From an uncultured Faecalibacterium sp. (lineage in GTDB: Bacteria > Bacillota > Clostridia > Oscillospirales > Ruminococcaceae): a stretch of 64,000 bases of DNA. Numbering within the stretch: position 1 is the stretch's first letter; each line of letters starts with the position of its first letter. The translations under genes were made by a program, and so were the position numbers. This document shows positions 32,668 to 40,643 of this stretch, in pieces. The stretch covers positions 1-64,000 of the forward strand of contig CAKSYT010000007.1 of the NCBI GenBank assembly GCA_934524985.1. The letters run 5' to 3'. Below the pieces are notes generated by a model. That model was not told the origin of the DNA. It did not search any database and worked only from the letters and a program-made list of their open reading frames with translations.

Positions 32668-32703
32668 GCAGACGGGGAAAATCCGCAGATTTTCCCGGTC
32701 TGC
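32668..32703 (-). repeat. 36-bp palindromic hairpin repeat, copy 2
   Basis: An inverted repeat GCAGACGGGGAAAATC...GATTTTCCCGGTCTGC, the same length as and homologous to 23501-23536. On the minus strand its tip is a C(UGCG)G tetraloop. It lies in the 3' region of the GNAT gene, before the shared terminator. Confidence 0.75.
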
Positions 32704-32736
32704 AAATAAGAATAATTCTGCGCCCGGTGGGGTTGG

Positions 32737-33255
32737 TCACAGCTTTTTGAACCCCTCCGGTTCGTCTGCGGCGGCGCGGCGCTCCATCAGATAGGTGTCC
32801 AGCCAGCGGCCGTGGCAGTCCCGTGCAATGCGTTCCCGGCGGCCCACCAGCCGGAAGCCGCACTTGGCGTGCAGGGCGCGGCTGGCGGCATTGTCCTGTA
32901 AAACGGTGGATTGCAGCGTCCAGTAGCCGGCCTTTTCGGCAGTAGCGCACAGGGCGCTCAACAGCCGAAAGCCCAGCCCGTGCCCCCGGAACTGCTCGCC
33001 TACATAGATGCTTACCTCGGCTACGCCCCGGTAGCACCAGCGAGGGTCTACCCGGTGCAAGGCGCACCACCCCGCCAGTACCCCGCCGGAAAGAATGACC
33101 AGACGGCACTCTTTTGTGTGGGAAGCGTCCCACGCGGTATAGGGCGGGCATTCGGTCTGGAAGGTGGCGTATTCCGTAGCGATGCCCTCAACATAGATTC
33201 TGGAGACCGCGCTCCAGTCCTCCGGCGTCATAGGCCGGATGATGATCTTATCCAT
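32737..33255 (-). CDS. GNAT N-acetyltransferase, phosphinothricin acetyltransferase-like
   Basis: The 172-residue protein has the GNAT start IIIRPMTPEDWSAVSRIYVEGI, which resembles the phosphinothricin/methionine sulfoximine acetyltransferase group. It also has the acetyl-CoA motif EQFRGHGLGFRLLSAL and the late VLQDNAASRALHAKCGFRLVG. It probably N-acetylates a small amino-acid-like substrate. The ATG at 33255 follows GAGGA. It stands alone, convergent to the HD-hydrolase gene. Confidence 0.85.
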   Translation of the reverse strand: MDKIIIRPMTPEDWSAVSRIYVEGIATEYATFQTECPPYTAWDASHTKECRLVILSGGVLAGWCALHRVDPRWCYRGVAEVSIYVGEQFRGHGLGFRLLSALCATAEKAGYWTLQSTVLQDNAASRALHAKCGFRLVGRRERIARDCHGRWLDTYLMERRAAADEPEGFKKL

Positions 33256-33369
33256 ACTTTCATCCTCGGCGGGCCGAAAAATGCCCGCATTCTCTTTCCA
33301 CTCCCGGATAAATTCCAGTATAGCAGAATTTGCCGGGCGGTACAAGAAGCGGACTGCACAGAAATTGCT

Positions 33370-33397
33370 TTGACATCCCACCTGTTTGTGATACAAT
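33370..33397 (+). promoter_or_regulatory. Promoter for the tandem secreted hydrolases
   Basis: TTGACA (33370-33375) and TACAAT (33392-33397) with a 16-base spacer, about 60 bases before the start codon at 33458. Confidence 0.75.
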
Positions 33398-33457
33398 AAG
33401 GGAACAAGAATACGGAGCGGGGCAGTGCAGGGGCGTGCTGTCTCCCATGGAGGATGT

Positions 33458-34525
33458 ATGAAGAAAACTGTCCGGGTGCTGCTGTGTATGGTATGGCTTG
33501 TGTTTTGCACGGCGCTGCCTGCCTTTGGCGCAGAAATCGCACCCCATGTTACTGCGGAAACTACGATGGCACAGCTGCGCGCGAACCCGGCAATTCAAGG
33601 AACGGGCTATTATACATACTGCCGCGAGATGACGCCGCTGATGGTGGCACGCTGGAAAAACAAGACCCTGCACGATTATTTTGGCAACACCGACCGGGAA
33701 TCCGGCATTGCAGCGCTGAACCTTATCATTGATAACTATAATAAAGGCGTCAAGGTCACCTATCAGGTCTACACCCCGGAGGAAATCGAACAGAATTCCA
33801 GTCTGGGCTGTGTGCAGCTGTTTTATTACCCGGCAGAGACGCCCAACGCCAAAACCGCTATCGTAGTGCCCGGCAACGCCCTGACCATAACCTCAGAGAT
33901 GGGCGAGGGCGGTTCCACCGCCTACGAGCTGCATAAACGGGGCTACGCCGTGTTCGTGCTGCGCTACCGCACCTTTCTGGATCTGGGCGATAACGCCCCG
34001 CTGGAGGATCTGGCAAGGGCAGTGCAGCTTGTGACGAGCCTTGGCGAGGAGCTTTCCATCCAGACGCAGGATTATGCGCTGGTGGGCTACTCCTCCGGTG
34101 GTCAGCTTGTGGGCGTGTTCGCAAATAAGGAACGCGGCTACGTCCATTACGGCGCTGCAAAACCCGGTGCACTGTTGTTGGCTTATCCGGTTGTGAACTT
34201 TTCAGAGGTAAAGATCGCGTATCAGGCGTTTATGGATACCGGCAACTATGGGTGGCACTATTATTGTTCCAGTATAGCGGATCTTGTCACGGATGATTAT
34301 CCGCCGGTTTTTTTCTGGTACGGAAAGGATGACAAGGTGCTGCCCTGGATGATCAATCAGGTACAGGGCCCGGCGCTGCAAGCGGCGCTGGAAACCCACA
34401 AGGTGCCTTATGTTGTAAAGGTGTTCGAGTCTGCGCCGCATAGCATCGGGGTAGGCGATAACACTGATGCCGAGGGCTGGCTGACGGAAGCTGTAGCTTT
34501 CTGGGAACAGCAGACTGCCGCCTGA
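33458..34525 (+). CDS. Secreted alpha/beta hydrolase, copy 1
   Basis: The 355-residue protein has a clear signal peptide (KKTVRVLLCMVWLVFCTALPAFG, likely cut near AFG/AE at 24) and no lipobox, so it should be released. The mature part is an alpha/beta hydrolase with nucleophile serine 212 in GYSSGGQ, an acid in YGKDDKVLP and a histidine in APHSIG. A segment KVTYQVYTPEEI before the fold is shared with the next gene. An esterase acting on dietary or host material is likely. It is the first of a tandem pair; TGGAGG precedes the ATG. Confidence 0.85.
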   Translation: MKKTVRVLLCMVWLVFCTALPAFGAEIAPHVTAETTMAQLRANPAIQGTGYYTYCREMTPLMVARWKNKTLHDYFGNTDRESGIAALNLIIDNYNKGVKVTYQVYTPEEIEQNSSLGCVQLFYYPAETPNAKTAIVVPGNALTITSEMGEGGSTAYELHKRGYAVFVLRYRTFLDLGDNAPLEDLARAVQLVTSLGEELSIQTQDYALVGYSSGGQLVGVFANKERGYVHYGAAKPGALLLAYPVVNFSEVKIAYQAFMDTGNYGWHYYCSSIADLVTDDYPPVFFWYGKDDKVLPWMINQVQGPALQAALETHKVPYVVKVFESAPHSIGVGDNTDAEGWLTEAVAFWEQQTAA

Positions 34526-34579
34526 TCAATGGTGAGAAATTGGCGGTGCATCGGGCACATTGCCGGCTGTGGAGGTATT

Positions 34580-35659
34580 ATGAGAAAAACTGTCCAGGTG
34601 CTGCTGTACACGATTTGTCTAACGGTATGTATGGCACTTCCAACTTTTGCGGTGGAATATGGGGAACCCAATATTACCCCGCAGATGACCATGAAGGAGA
34701 TCCGCGCAAACCCTTCCATTGCGGGCTGCGGAATTTCTACCTATGGCAACGGTGATGCTGATAGCCTGCTGCTGCGCCGGATGTTTGAAAACCGGACGCT
34801 GGAACGCTACGTCAGCGCATCGCAGGCAGAGGATTGTGCCGCCGGGCTGAATCTGGCGATCAAAAACTACAATGCGGGAATACAGGTCACCTATCAGGTC
34901 TACACTCCGGAGGAAATCGCCGCAGACTCTTCGCTGGGGGCAGTGCAGCTGTACTATTTCCCCTCTGATACGCCGGGCTCCCGCTATGCGGTGGTTCTGG
35001 GCGGCAATGTGGCTATGACCAGCGGGGAACTGCGGGAGGGCGTAGCTACGGCAGCACAGCTGCATGAGCTGGGCTATACGGTGTTTGTGCTGCGGCACAG
35101 TATCTGGCTGGATCTGGAAAATAACGGCCCGCTACGGGATCTGGGGCGTGCGGTGCAATTTATCGATCAGCACGCACAGCAGTTTGCAGTACAAAGAGAA
35201 AACTATGCGCTCTTTGGTTATTCCTCCGGAGGTCACCTGATCGGTCTGTTCAGCTCGGAGCAGCCGTATGGGTACAAAGCCTACGATATACCGCAGCCGG
35301 GGGCGCTGATATTAAGCTATGCTGTCAATGATTTCTCAGAGGTAAAGCCGGTGTATCATGCAATCATGGATACTGGCGTATGGGACTGGCGTTATTACTG
35401 GTCCAGTATTTCAAGTGTTGTCACACAGGACTATCCACCGGTGTATTTTTGGTACGGAGAAAATGACTGGGTCCTGCCCCTGATGGTGTCCGGTGCGCAG
35501 GGCCCGACCCTGCAAAAGGCACTGGAAGAGCATGATGTGCCGTATAAAATGCGTGTTTATGCCAACGCATCGCACGCAGTAGGCACCGGACGCGGCACCG
35601 ACGCTGAGGGCTGGATCACGGATGCAGTAGCTTTCTGGGAGCAGCAGACCGCTGCCTGA
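34580..35659 (+). CDS. Secreted alpha/beta hydrolase, copy 2
   Basis: The 359-residue protein is a paralogue of the preceding gene along its whole length, including the signal peptide (RKTVQVLLYTICLTVCMALPTFA), the VTYQVYTPEEIA block and the ending AFWEQQTAA. The catalytic set is kept: GYSSGGH, an acid in YGENDWVLP and histidine in ASHAVG. Even the bases before the start (TGGAGGTATTATG) match copy 1, so it arose by a local duplication. Both copies share a promoter. Different loop sequences suggest a shift in substrate. Confidence 0.85.
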   Translation: MRKTVQVLLYTICLTVCMALPTFAVEYGEPNITPQMTMKEIRANPSIAGCGISTYGNGDADSLLLRRMFENRTLERYVSASQAEDCAAGLNLAIKNYNAGIQVTYQVYTPEEIAADSSLGAVQLYYFPSDTPGSRYAVVLGGNVAMTSGELREGVATAAQLHELGYTVFVLRHSIWLDLENNGPLRDLGRAVQFIDQHAQQFAVQRENYALFGYSSGGHLIGLFSSEQPYGYKAYDIPQPGALILSYAVNDFSEVKPVYHAIMDTGVWDWRYYWSSISSVVTQDYPPVYFWYGENDWVLPLMVSGAQGPTLQKALEEHDVPYKMRVYANASHAVGTGRGTDAEGWITDAVAFWEQQTAA

Positions 35660-35683
35660 CGATAAACAAAAAAGGAGTAGAGC

Positions 35684-37147
35684 ATGATGGATCAGAATAC
35701 TTGTTTTGCATACCTGAACATGGAGCTGCCGGACGATATCCGCCGCCTGAAGGAGGCGGGCTACTACGATGCCGCCATTGCGCGCATCGACGCCTGCTTG
35801 GCCGAGGACTGGACTGCCAGCCAGAACCAGCCCCTGCACCCGCAGGGTGCGCTGCCGGTAAACCCCACCCCCCACGGCGTGGATGCGTGGCGTCAGGGTC
35901 TATTGGCGCACCGGGAGATTTTGCGCCGTCTGCCGCGTGATTACACTCTCACCGCCGAGCAGCTGCTGAACCGGCTGCAGGCTACCCTGCGGGACTTTAC
36001 CGCCGAGGAGTTTGCCGCGCTGGACGCTGCCGGGCAGATGGACTGGCGCTTTGTGGAAGGGCAGAAGTGCTATATCTACCGCGCCGCCGAAACGCTGGTG
36101 GCCACCCATCCCGATCTTGCCGCCCGCCAGCTGGACGCGCCCGTCCCGGAGCGCAGCTGGGATCGTTTTGAGCCCCAGCACGACCAGATGGTGCGCACCG
36201 GCGCAGTCAGCGCAGACATCACCCTGCGCACCAGCATCGGCATGACCGACGAGACCTTTGCCCGTGCCCTTGCCGCCGCAAAGGCCGAGGGCAGAAACAC
36301 CGTGCACGTCAAGGTATGGCTGCCGCTGCCCGCTGCCTGCCCGGCACAGAGCAACATCACGCTGGACAGCTTTACCGCCCAGCCGACCTATATTGCACCG
36401 GAAACTGCACCCCAGCGCACCGCATACTGGGAGGCAGACCTTGCCGAGAACTGCCGCTTTGGGGCACAGTACAGCTACCGCAGCACTGCGCACTATGCCG
36501 CCCCGCTGGAACTGCACGCCGACCCCGTGCAGCCGGATTTTGACACCGCCGAGCAGCTGCCCCACATCGCCTTTACCCCCTATATGAAGGCACTGGCTGC
36601 GCAGCTGACCGAGGGCATCACCGACCCGGTGCAGAAGGCAAAGCGCATTTACGATTTTGTCACCCTGAACGTGCACTACCACTTCCAGCCCATGTATTTT
36701 GTGCACGAGAACATCACTGATAACTGCGCCCGCAGCCGCCGGGGCGATTGCGGCGTGATGGCCGCTACCTTTATCACCCTTTGCCGCATTGCAGGCATCC
36801 CGGCAAAGTGGCAGAGCGGCATGGTGGCACGGCCGGAGACGGCTGGCTGCCACGACTGGGCAATGTTCTATATTGCCCCCAAGGGCTGGATGTACGCCGA
36901 TTGCTCTGCCGGTGCGTCTATGGCGCGTGCGGGCAACGAGAAGATGCGCCTGCATTACTTCGGCAATCTGGACACCGACCGCATGGTGGCCAACAGCGAT
37001 ATCTGCGCACCCTTCGACCCGCCTATGTGCTCCTTCCGCGCCGACCCCTGTGATAATCAGGTGGGCGAGATGGAGGTGGACGGCGTGGGTCTGTACGGCC
37101 AGCAGGTGGAGACCACGCAGGAAATCGTAAAGCATCAGGAAGTATAA
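35684..37147 (+). CDS. Transglutaminase-like domain protein
   Basis: The 487-residue protein has a C-terminal transglutaminase/cysteine-protease-like core with the triad Cys 356 (RRGDCGVMAATF), His 390 (GCHDWAMFYI) and Asp 406 (YADCSAG). The N-terminal 170 residues are helical with no recognised domain, followed by a beta-rich part (HVKVWLPLPAACPAQSNI). No signal peptide is visible, so it acts inside the cell or is exported in another way. A protease or amidase role is likely. The ribosome binding site is AAAAGGAG; a terminator follows. It may be cotranscribed with the secreted hydrolases. Confidence 0.82.
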   Translation: MMDQNTCFAYLNMELPDDIRRLKEAGYYDAAIARIDACLAEDWTASQNQPLHPQGALPVNPTPHGVDAWRQGLLAHREILRRLPRDYTLTAEQLLNRLQATLRDFTAEEFAALDAAGQMDWRFVEGQKCYIYRAAETLVATHPDLAARQLDAPVPERSWDRFEPQHDQMVRTGAVSADITLRTSIGMTDETFARALAAAKAEGRNTVHVKVWLPLPAACPAQSNITLDSFTAQPTYIAPETAPQRTAYWEADLAENCRFGAQYSYRSTAHYAAPLELHADPVQPDFDTAEQLPHIAFTPYMKALAAQLTEGITDPVQKAKRIYDFVTLNVHYHFQPMYFVHENITDNCARSRRGDCGVMAATFITLCRIAGIPAKWQSGMVARPETAGCHDWAMFYIAPKGWMYADCSAGASMARAGNEKMRLHYFGNLDTDRMVANSDICAPFDPPMCSFRADPCDNQVGEMEVDGVGLYGQQVETTQEIVKHQEV

Positions 37148-37151
37148 GCAC

Positions 37152-37187
37152 ATCCGGGTCTGCCGTTACCGCAAGACCCGGATTTTT
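37152..37187 (+). terminator. Terminator after the transglutaminase-like gene
   Basis: The 10-bp stem ATCCGGGTCT / AGACCCGGAT (37152-37161, 37174-37183) is followed by TTTT. The rmuC ribosome binding site follows within 15 bases, so read-through may supply rmuC. Confidence 0.75.
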
Positions 37188-37206
37188 GAGTTAAAGGAGA
37201 ATGTCT

Positions 37207-38544
37207 ATGGAATTTTTGGCAGGACTGTATACGCTTCTGCTGGTAGCCATCTGCTTACTGCAGGCGCTTTTGCTGTACCGCACCGGCAAGCCCGCCGCCC
37301 GGCAGGACGATGAAGCCCTGAAGGAGTGGCTGCGCCAGCAGCTGGAGGCGCAGGCGCGGGTTCTGGAAGAAAAGCAGGCGCAGCAGGCACAGCAGAATCT
37401 GGCTGCGATGGCGCACATCAGCGATACCCTGCAAACCGCAGTGCAGGGCATGAGCAGTACCCTGACGGCAGGACAGAACACCCAGCAGCAGACCATGGAG
37501 CAGCGCTTGCAGGGGTTGGAGGCCTCCAACGCCCGCAAGCTGGAAGAGATGCGCAAGGCGCTGGCAGACGGTCTTGCCGCCATGCAGGCACAGAACGCCC
37601 AGAAGCTGGACGAGATCCGCCACACCGTGGACGAGCAGCTGCAGGACGCGCTGCAAAAGCGGGTGACCGAAAGCTTTAAGGCGGTCAACGACCAGCTGGA
37701 GCAGGTGTACAAGGGCTTGGGCGAGATGCAGAGCCTTGCCGCCGATGTGGGTGGGCTGAAGCAGGTGCTCTCCGGCGTCAAGACCCGCGGCATTTTGGGC
37801 GAGATCCAGCTTGGCGCGATTCTGGAAGAGATTTTGGCGCCGGAGCAGTACGACACCAACGTAGCCACCATCCCCGGCAGCACCCAGCGGGTGGAGTACG
37901 CTATCCGTATGCCCGGCGTGGACGGCAACAGCGTCTGGCTGCCCATCGACTCCAAATTCCCCGGCGATACCTACGCCCATTTGCAGGACGCACAGGCTTC
38001 CGGGGATGCACAGGCGGTGGAAAACGCCCGCCACGCGCTGGAACTGGTACTGCGCAGCGAGGCAAAGGATATCCGGGAAAAATATGTGGAGCCGCCCTAT
38101 ACCACGGCCTTTGGCATCCTGTTTCTGCCCTTTGAAGGTCTGTATGCCGAGGTGGTGAACGCCGGGCTGCTGGAAGTTTTGCAGCGGGATTATCAGGTCA
38201 ATGTGGCCGGTCCCAGTACCATGGCGGCGCTGCTCAACAGCCTGCAAATGGGCTTCAAGACCCTTGCCATCCAAAAGCGCTCCGGCGAGGTGTGGCAGCT
38301 GCTGGGTGCAGTCAAGACCGAGTTCGATAAGTTCGGGCAGGGGCTTTCCAAGATGCAGCAGCGCCTGCGCCAGACCGATGAAGAACTGGATAACCTCATC
38401 GGGGTGCGCAGCCGCGCCATCAGCCGCAAGCTGCGTGCGGTGCAGACGCTGGACGAAAACACCGCAGCAACCCTGCTGGAACTGGACACTGAGCTGGGCA
38501 GACCGGTAGCGGCACGTCTGCCGGGGAGTGGGGAAGAGCTTTGA
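37207..38544 (+). CDS. rmuC: DNA recombination protein RmuC
   Basis: The 445-residue protein has an N-terminal membrane segment (FLAGLYTLLLVAICLLQALLL), a long Gln/Ala-rich coiled coil (about 35-175) and the C-terminal RmuC nuclease-like domain with LKQVLSGVKTRGILGEIQLGAIL, GNSVWLPIDSKFPGDTY, YTTAFGILFLPFEGLYAEV and GPSTMAALLNSLQMGFKTL. RmuC limits recombination between repeats in E. coli. The ATG at 37207 is preferred over 37201 because it leaves seven bases after AAAGGAGA. Confidence 0.93.
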   Translation: MEFLAGLYTLLLVAICLLQALLLYRTGKPAARQDDEALKEWLRQQLEAQARVLEEKQAQQAQQNLAAMAHISDTLQTAVQGMSSTLTAGQNTQQQTMEQRLQGLEASNARKLEEMRKALADGLAAMQAQNAQKLDEIRHTVDEQLQDALQKRVTESFKAVNDQLEQVYKGLGEMQSLAADVGGLKQVLSGVKTRGILGEIQLGAILEEILAPEQYDTNVATIPGSTQRVEYAIRMPGVDGNSVWLPIDSKFPGDTYAHLQDAQASGDAQAVENARHALELVLRSEAKDIREKYVEPPYTTAFGILFLPFEGLYAEVVNAGLLEVLQRDYQVNVAGPSTMAALLNSLQMGFKTLAIQKRSGEVWQLLGAVKTEFDKFGQGLSKMQQRLRQTDEELDNLIGVRSRAISRKLRAVQTLDENTAATLLELDTELGRPVAARLPGSGEEL

Positions 38545-38570
38545 TGTAAAAACTATCCCCGCGTTATCCC

Positions 38571-38599
38571 TTGCGAAATTTATGACAATGTGATATAAT
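38571..38599 (+). promoter_or_regulatory. Promoter of the flavodiiron gene
   Basis: TTGCGA (38571-38576) and TATAAT (38594-38599) with a 17-base spacer, about 70 bases before the start codon. Confidence 0.8.
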
Positions 38600-38666
38600 A
38601 GGAATTGTTCTCAGAAATATTTGCCAATTCACGGCACAAGATAAACCCAAAAGGAGTCTGAACGGT

Positions 38667-39848
38667 ATGAGCATGAAAAAAATCAGCGAAGCCATCCTTG
38701 GTGTCGGCGTGGACGATACCACCATCGACCTGTTCGAGAGCCAGTATCCGGTGCCCACCGGGGTCAGCTATAATTCCTATGTCATTCTGGACGAAAAGAC
38801 CACCATTCTGGATACGGTGGACGCCCGCGCTACCGAGCCTTGGCTGGAAAACCTTGCCGAGGCACTGGGCGGCTGCAAGCCCGCCTATCTGGTGGTCTCC
38901 CACATGGAGCCGGACCACGGTGCCAACGTGGCAAAGCTGGCAGCCCTCTACCCGGAGATGCAGGTGGTAGGCAACGCCAAGACCTTCCAGTATATGGAGC
39001 AGTTCTTTGGAGCAGATGCCATTGCCCCGGAGCGCCGCGTGGTGGTGAAGGACGGCGAGAGCCTGAGCCTTGGTGCTCACACCCTCACCTTTGTGTTTGC
39101 CCCCATGGTGCACTGGCCGGAGGTCATGGTCAGCTACGAGAGCAGCGAGAAGGTGCTGTTCTCCGCCGATGGCTTTGGCCGCTTTGGTGCGGTGGCAAAG
39201 TTTGACGAAAACGCCGATTGGGCCAGCGAAGCCCGCCGCTACTACCTGAACATTGTGGGCAAGTACGGCCCGCAGGTGCAGGCACTGCTCAAAAAGGCTG
39301 CTGCACTGGAGATCAAGACCATCTGTCCGCTGCACGGCCCGGTGCTTACCGGTGATCTGAGCAAGTACCTGAACTACTACGATCTCTGGTCCAGCTACAA
39401 GGCCGAGGAGCCGGAAAAGATCCTGGTAGCCAGCGCCTCCATCCACGGCCACACCCGCGCCGCTGCCCACACCATGGCCGAAAAGCTGCGTGCACAGGGC
39501 GCAAAGGTGGTGGAGATAGACTTGACCCGCACCGATGTGTCTTACGCTGTCACCGAGGCCTTCCGTTGCGGCAAGATCGTGCTGGCTTGCGCCACCTATG
39601 ACGGTTTCCTCTTCCCGCCGATGGAAAATCTGCTGGCTCACCTCAAGACCAAGAGCTTCCAGAACCGCACCGTCGGCCTGATGGAAAACGGCACTTGGGC
39701 ACCCATGGCTGCAAAGCTCATGCGTGCTGAGCTGGAGAACATGAAGAACATCACCCTCTGTGAGAACGTGGTCACCATCCGTTCTGCCGCCAACGCCGCC
39801 GCCGAGGCACAGATGGACGCCCTTGCCGCCGAACTCGTAGCAAAGTAA
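38667..39848 (+). CDS. fprA: Flavodiiron protein (oxygen/NO reductase, FprA type)
   Basis: Flavodiiron proteins reduce O2 to water (or NO to N2O) and protect anaerobes. The 393-residue protein has the metallo-beta-lactamase-like domain with the diiron ligands His 79, Glu 81, Asp 83 and His 84 (SHMEPDHG), His 149 (MVHWPEVM), Asp 168 (SADGFG) and His 223 (CPLHGPVL). From about 250 a flavodoxin domain binds FMN (ILVASASIHGHTRAAA). No rubredoxin or flavin-reductase extension is fused. It has its own promoter and terminator, so it is monocistronic. Confidence 0.94.
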   Translation: MSMKKISEAILGVGVDDTTIDLFESQYPVPTGVSYNSYVILDEKTTILDTVDARATEPWLENLAEALGGCKPAYLVVSHMEPDHGANVAKLAALYPEMQVVGNAKTFQYMEQFFGADAIAPERRVVVKDGESLSLGAHTLTFVFAPMVHWPEVMVSYESSEKVLFSADGFGRFGAVAKFDENADWASEARRYYLNIVGKYGPQVQALLKKAAALEIKTICPLHGPVLTGDLSKYLNYYDLWSSYKAEEPEKILVASASIHGHTRAAAHTMAEKLRAQGAKVVEIDLTRTDVSYAVTEAFRCGKIVLACATYDGFLFPPMENLLAHLKTKSFQNRTVGLMENGTWAPMAAKLMRAELENMKNITLCENVVTIRSAANAAAEAQMDALAAELVAK

Positions 39849-39875
39849 CACGATATAAAATCAGTTGAACGCAAA

Positions 39876-39912
39876 CACTCCCGGGCTTTCAAAAAGCCCG
39901 GGAGTGTTTTTT
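39876..39912 (+). terminator. Terminator of the flavodiiron gene
   Basis: The stem CACTCCCGGGCTTT / AAAGCCCGGGAGTG is followed by TTTTTT on the plus strand. On the minus strand it follows the hairpin array and could act as a backup stop. Confidence 0.88.
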
Positions 39913-39926
39913 GTAGTAAAAATAAA

Positions 39927-40260
39927 GCTTCCGGCGAACCCACATAGAACCCGAAGGTTCAAGGAGTAGACAGCCGGAAGGCTTTACAGAAGCCCTCCGG
40001 TGGTACCCGTGCAGAATCCGTAGATTCCAGAAGTAGATTGCCAGAGGGCTTTATGAAAGTTCTCCGGTGGAACCGTCACCGGAGCAGAGAGCGCCGATGC
40101 CAGCAGATTGCCGGAGAACTTTATAGAAACTCTCCGGTGGTACCCACGCAGAATCCGAAGATTCAAGGAGTAGATTGCCGGAGAACTTCCAAGAGACCTC
40201 CGGCAAAGCCCACATGGAATCCGAGGATTCGGGGAGCAGAGGGTCGAAGGCCTCTGCTCA
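39927..40260 (-). repeat. Array of five ~67-bp structured hairpin repeats, likely one minus-strand ncRNA
   Basis: Five diverged units start at about 39927, 39994, 40061, 40131 and 40198, spaced 67-70 bp. On the minus strand each folds as an outer stem (CTCCGG ... CCGGAG type) around a second stem (TACTC/GGGTA) and a tip hairpin with a UNCG-type tetraloop, for example GAATC-TTCG-GATTC. Outer and tip stems vary with compensating changes (GAACC-TTCG-GGTTC in the 39927 unit). A promoter lies at 40262-40290, and the last unit ends in TTTATTTTT, which would terminate it. There is no protein frame worth calling. Family unknown to me. Confidence 0.72.
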
Positions 40261-40261
40261 A

Positions 40262-40290
40262 AGTATAGCACGGTCTGCCGTTGAAAGCAA
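40262..40290 (-). promoter_or_regulatory. Promoter of the hairpin array
   Basis: On the minus strand TTGCTT (40285-40290) and TATACT (40262-40267) are 17 bases apart. Transcription would begin near 40256 at the first hairpin (GAGCAGAGG ... CCTCTGCTC). Confidence 0.75.
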
Positions 40291-40292
40291 GC

Positions 40293-40358
40293 AAAAAAGC
40301 AGCCTTACCTCGGTATTCAAGACCGAGCAGAGCGGTAACGCCCCTAAGCTGCTTTCTG
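40293..40358 (-). ncRNA. Putative small RNA A, three-way-junction type
   Basis: On the minus strand, AAAGCAGC-TTA pairs with TAA-GGCTGCTTT as an outer stem around two hairpins. The second hairpin is CTCGGT-CTTGAAT-ACCGAG, and the outer stem runs straight into TTTTTT, an intrinsic stop. A promoter (40365-40393) would start transcription near 40358, giving an RNA of about 65-70 bases. Element B nearby has the same architecture and shares the 17-base hairpin CTCGGTCTTGAATACCG. I do not know the family. Confidence 0.65.
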
Positions 40359-40364
40359 CATTTT

Positions 40365-40393
40365 ATCATAACACAAGCTGCCGCCAAAGGCAA
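40365..40393 (-). promoter_or_regulatory. Promoter of small RNA A
   Basis: On the minus strand TTGCCT (40388-40393) and TATGAT (40365-40370), 17-base spacer. Confidence 0.7.
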
Positions 40394-40394
40394 T

Positions 40395-40464
40395 AAAAAA
40401 GCAGAAATGCGCTGGCACGGTATTCAAGACCGAGGAGGGCGTTAAAAGCCCGGGCATTTCTGCT
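40395..40464 (-). ncRNA. Putative small RNA B, paralogue of A
   Basis: On the minus strand a perfect 11-bp outer stem (AGCAGAAATGC / GCATTTCTGCT) encloses the hairpins GGGC-TTTTAAC-GCCC and CGGT-CTTGAAT-ACCG and ends in TTTTTTATT. The sequence of the outer stem is unrelated to that of A while the layout and CTTGAAT loop are kept, so the structure appears to be conserved. A promoter at 40471-40499 would start it near 40464. Confidence 0.68.
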
Positions 40465-40470
40465 GATAGG

Positions 40471-40499
40471 AGTATAGCATGATTTGCGAACGGAAGCAA
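40471..40499 (-). promoter_or_regulatory. Promoter of small RNA B
   Basis: On the minus strand TTGCTT (40494-40499) and TATACT (40471-40476), 17-base spacer. Confidence 0.75.
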
Positions 40500-40505
40500 G
40501 ATGAA

Positions 40506-40549
40506 ATAAAAAAGCGGTGAAACGAACGATTTTTGAACGTTTCACCGCT
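40506..40549 (-). terminator. Terminator of tRNA-Gly
   Basis: The 12-bp stem AGCGGTGAAACG / CGTTTCACCGCT (40513-40524 and 40538-40549) is followed by TTTTTTATTT on the minus strand, just after the tRNA. Confidence 0.88.
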
Positions 40550-40555
40550 ATATTC

Positions 40556-40631
40556 TGGAGCAGGATACGGGACTCGAACCCGCCGCCTACTGCTTGGGAA
40601 GCAGTCGCTCTACCGGATGAGCTAACCCTGC
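40556..40631 (-). tRNA. tRNA-Gly (anticodon CCC)
   Basis: A 76-base cloverleaf on the minus strand with an encoded CCA end. The acceptor stem is GCAGGGT paired with ATCCTGC, the anticodon arm CTGCT-TCCCAAG-CAG carries CCC at its centre, and the T arm contains GGTTCGAGTC. It has its own promoter and terminator. Confidence 0.95.
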
Positions 40632-40643
40632 AAGTGCTCCATT

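Noticed and set aside
39927..40260. CRISPR array
   Set aside because: The units are contiguous with no unique spacers of constant length, the copies have diverged, and no cas gene is in the window.
39927..40499. Insertion sequence or transposon remnant
   Set aside because: No transposase fragment, terminal inverted repeat or target duplication was found; each unit has its own promoter and stop.
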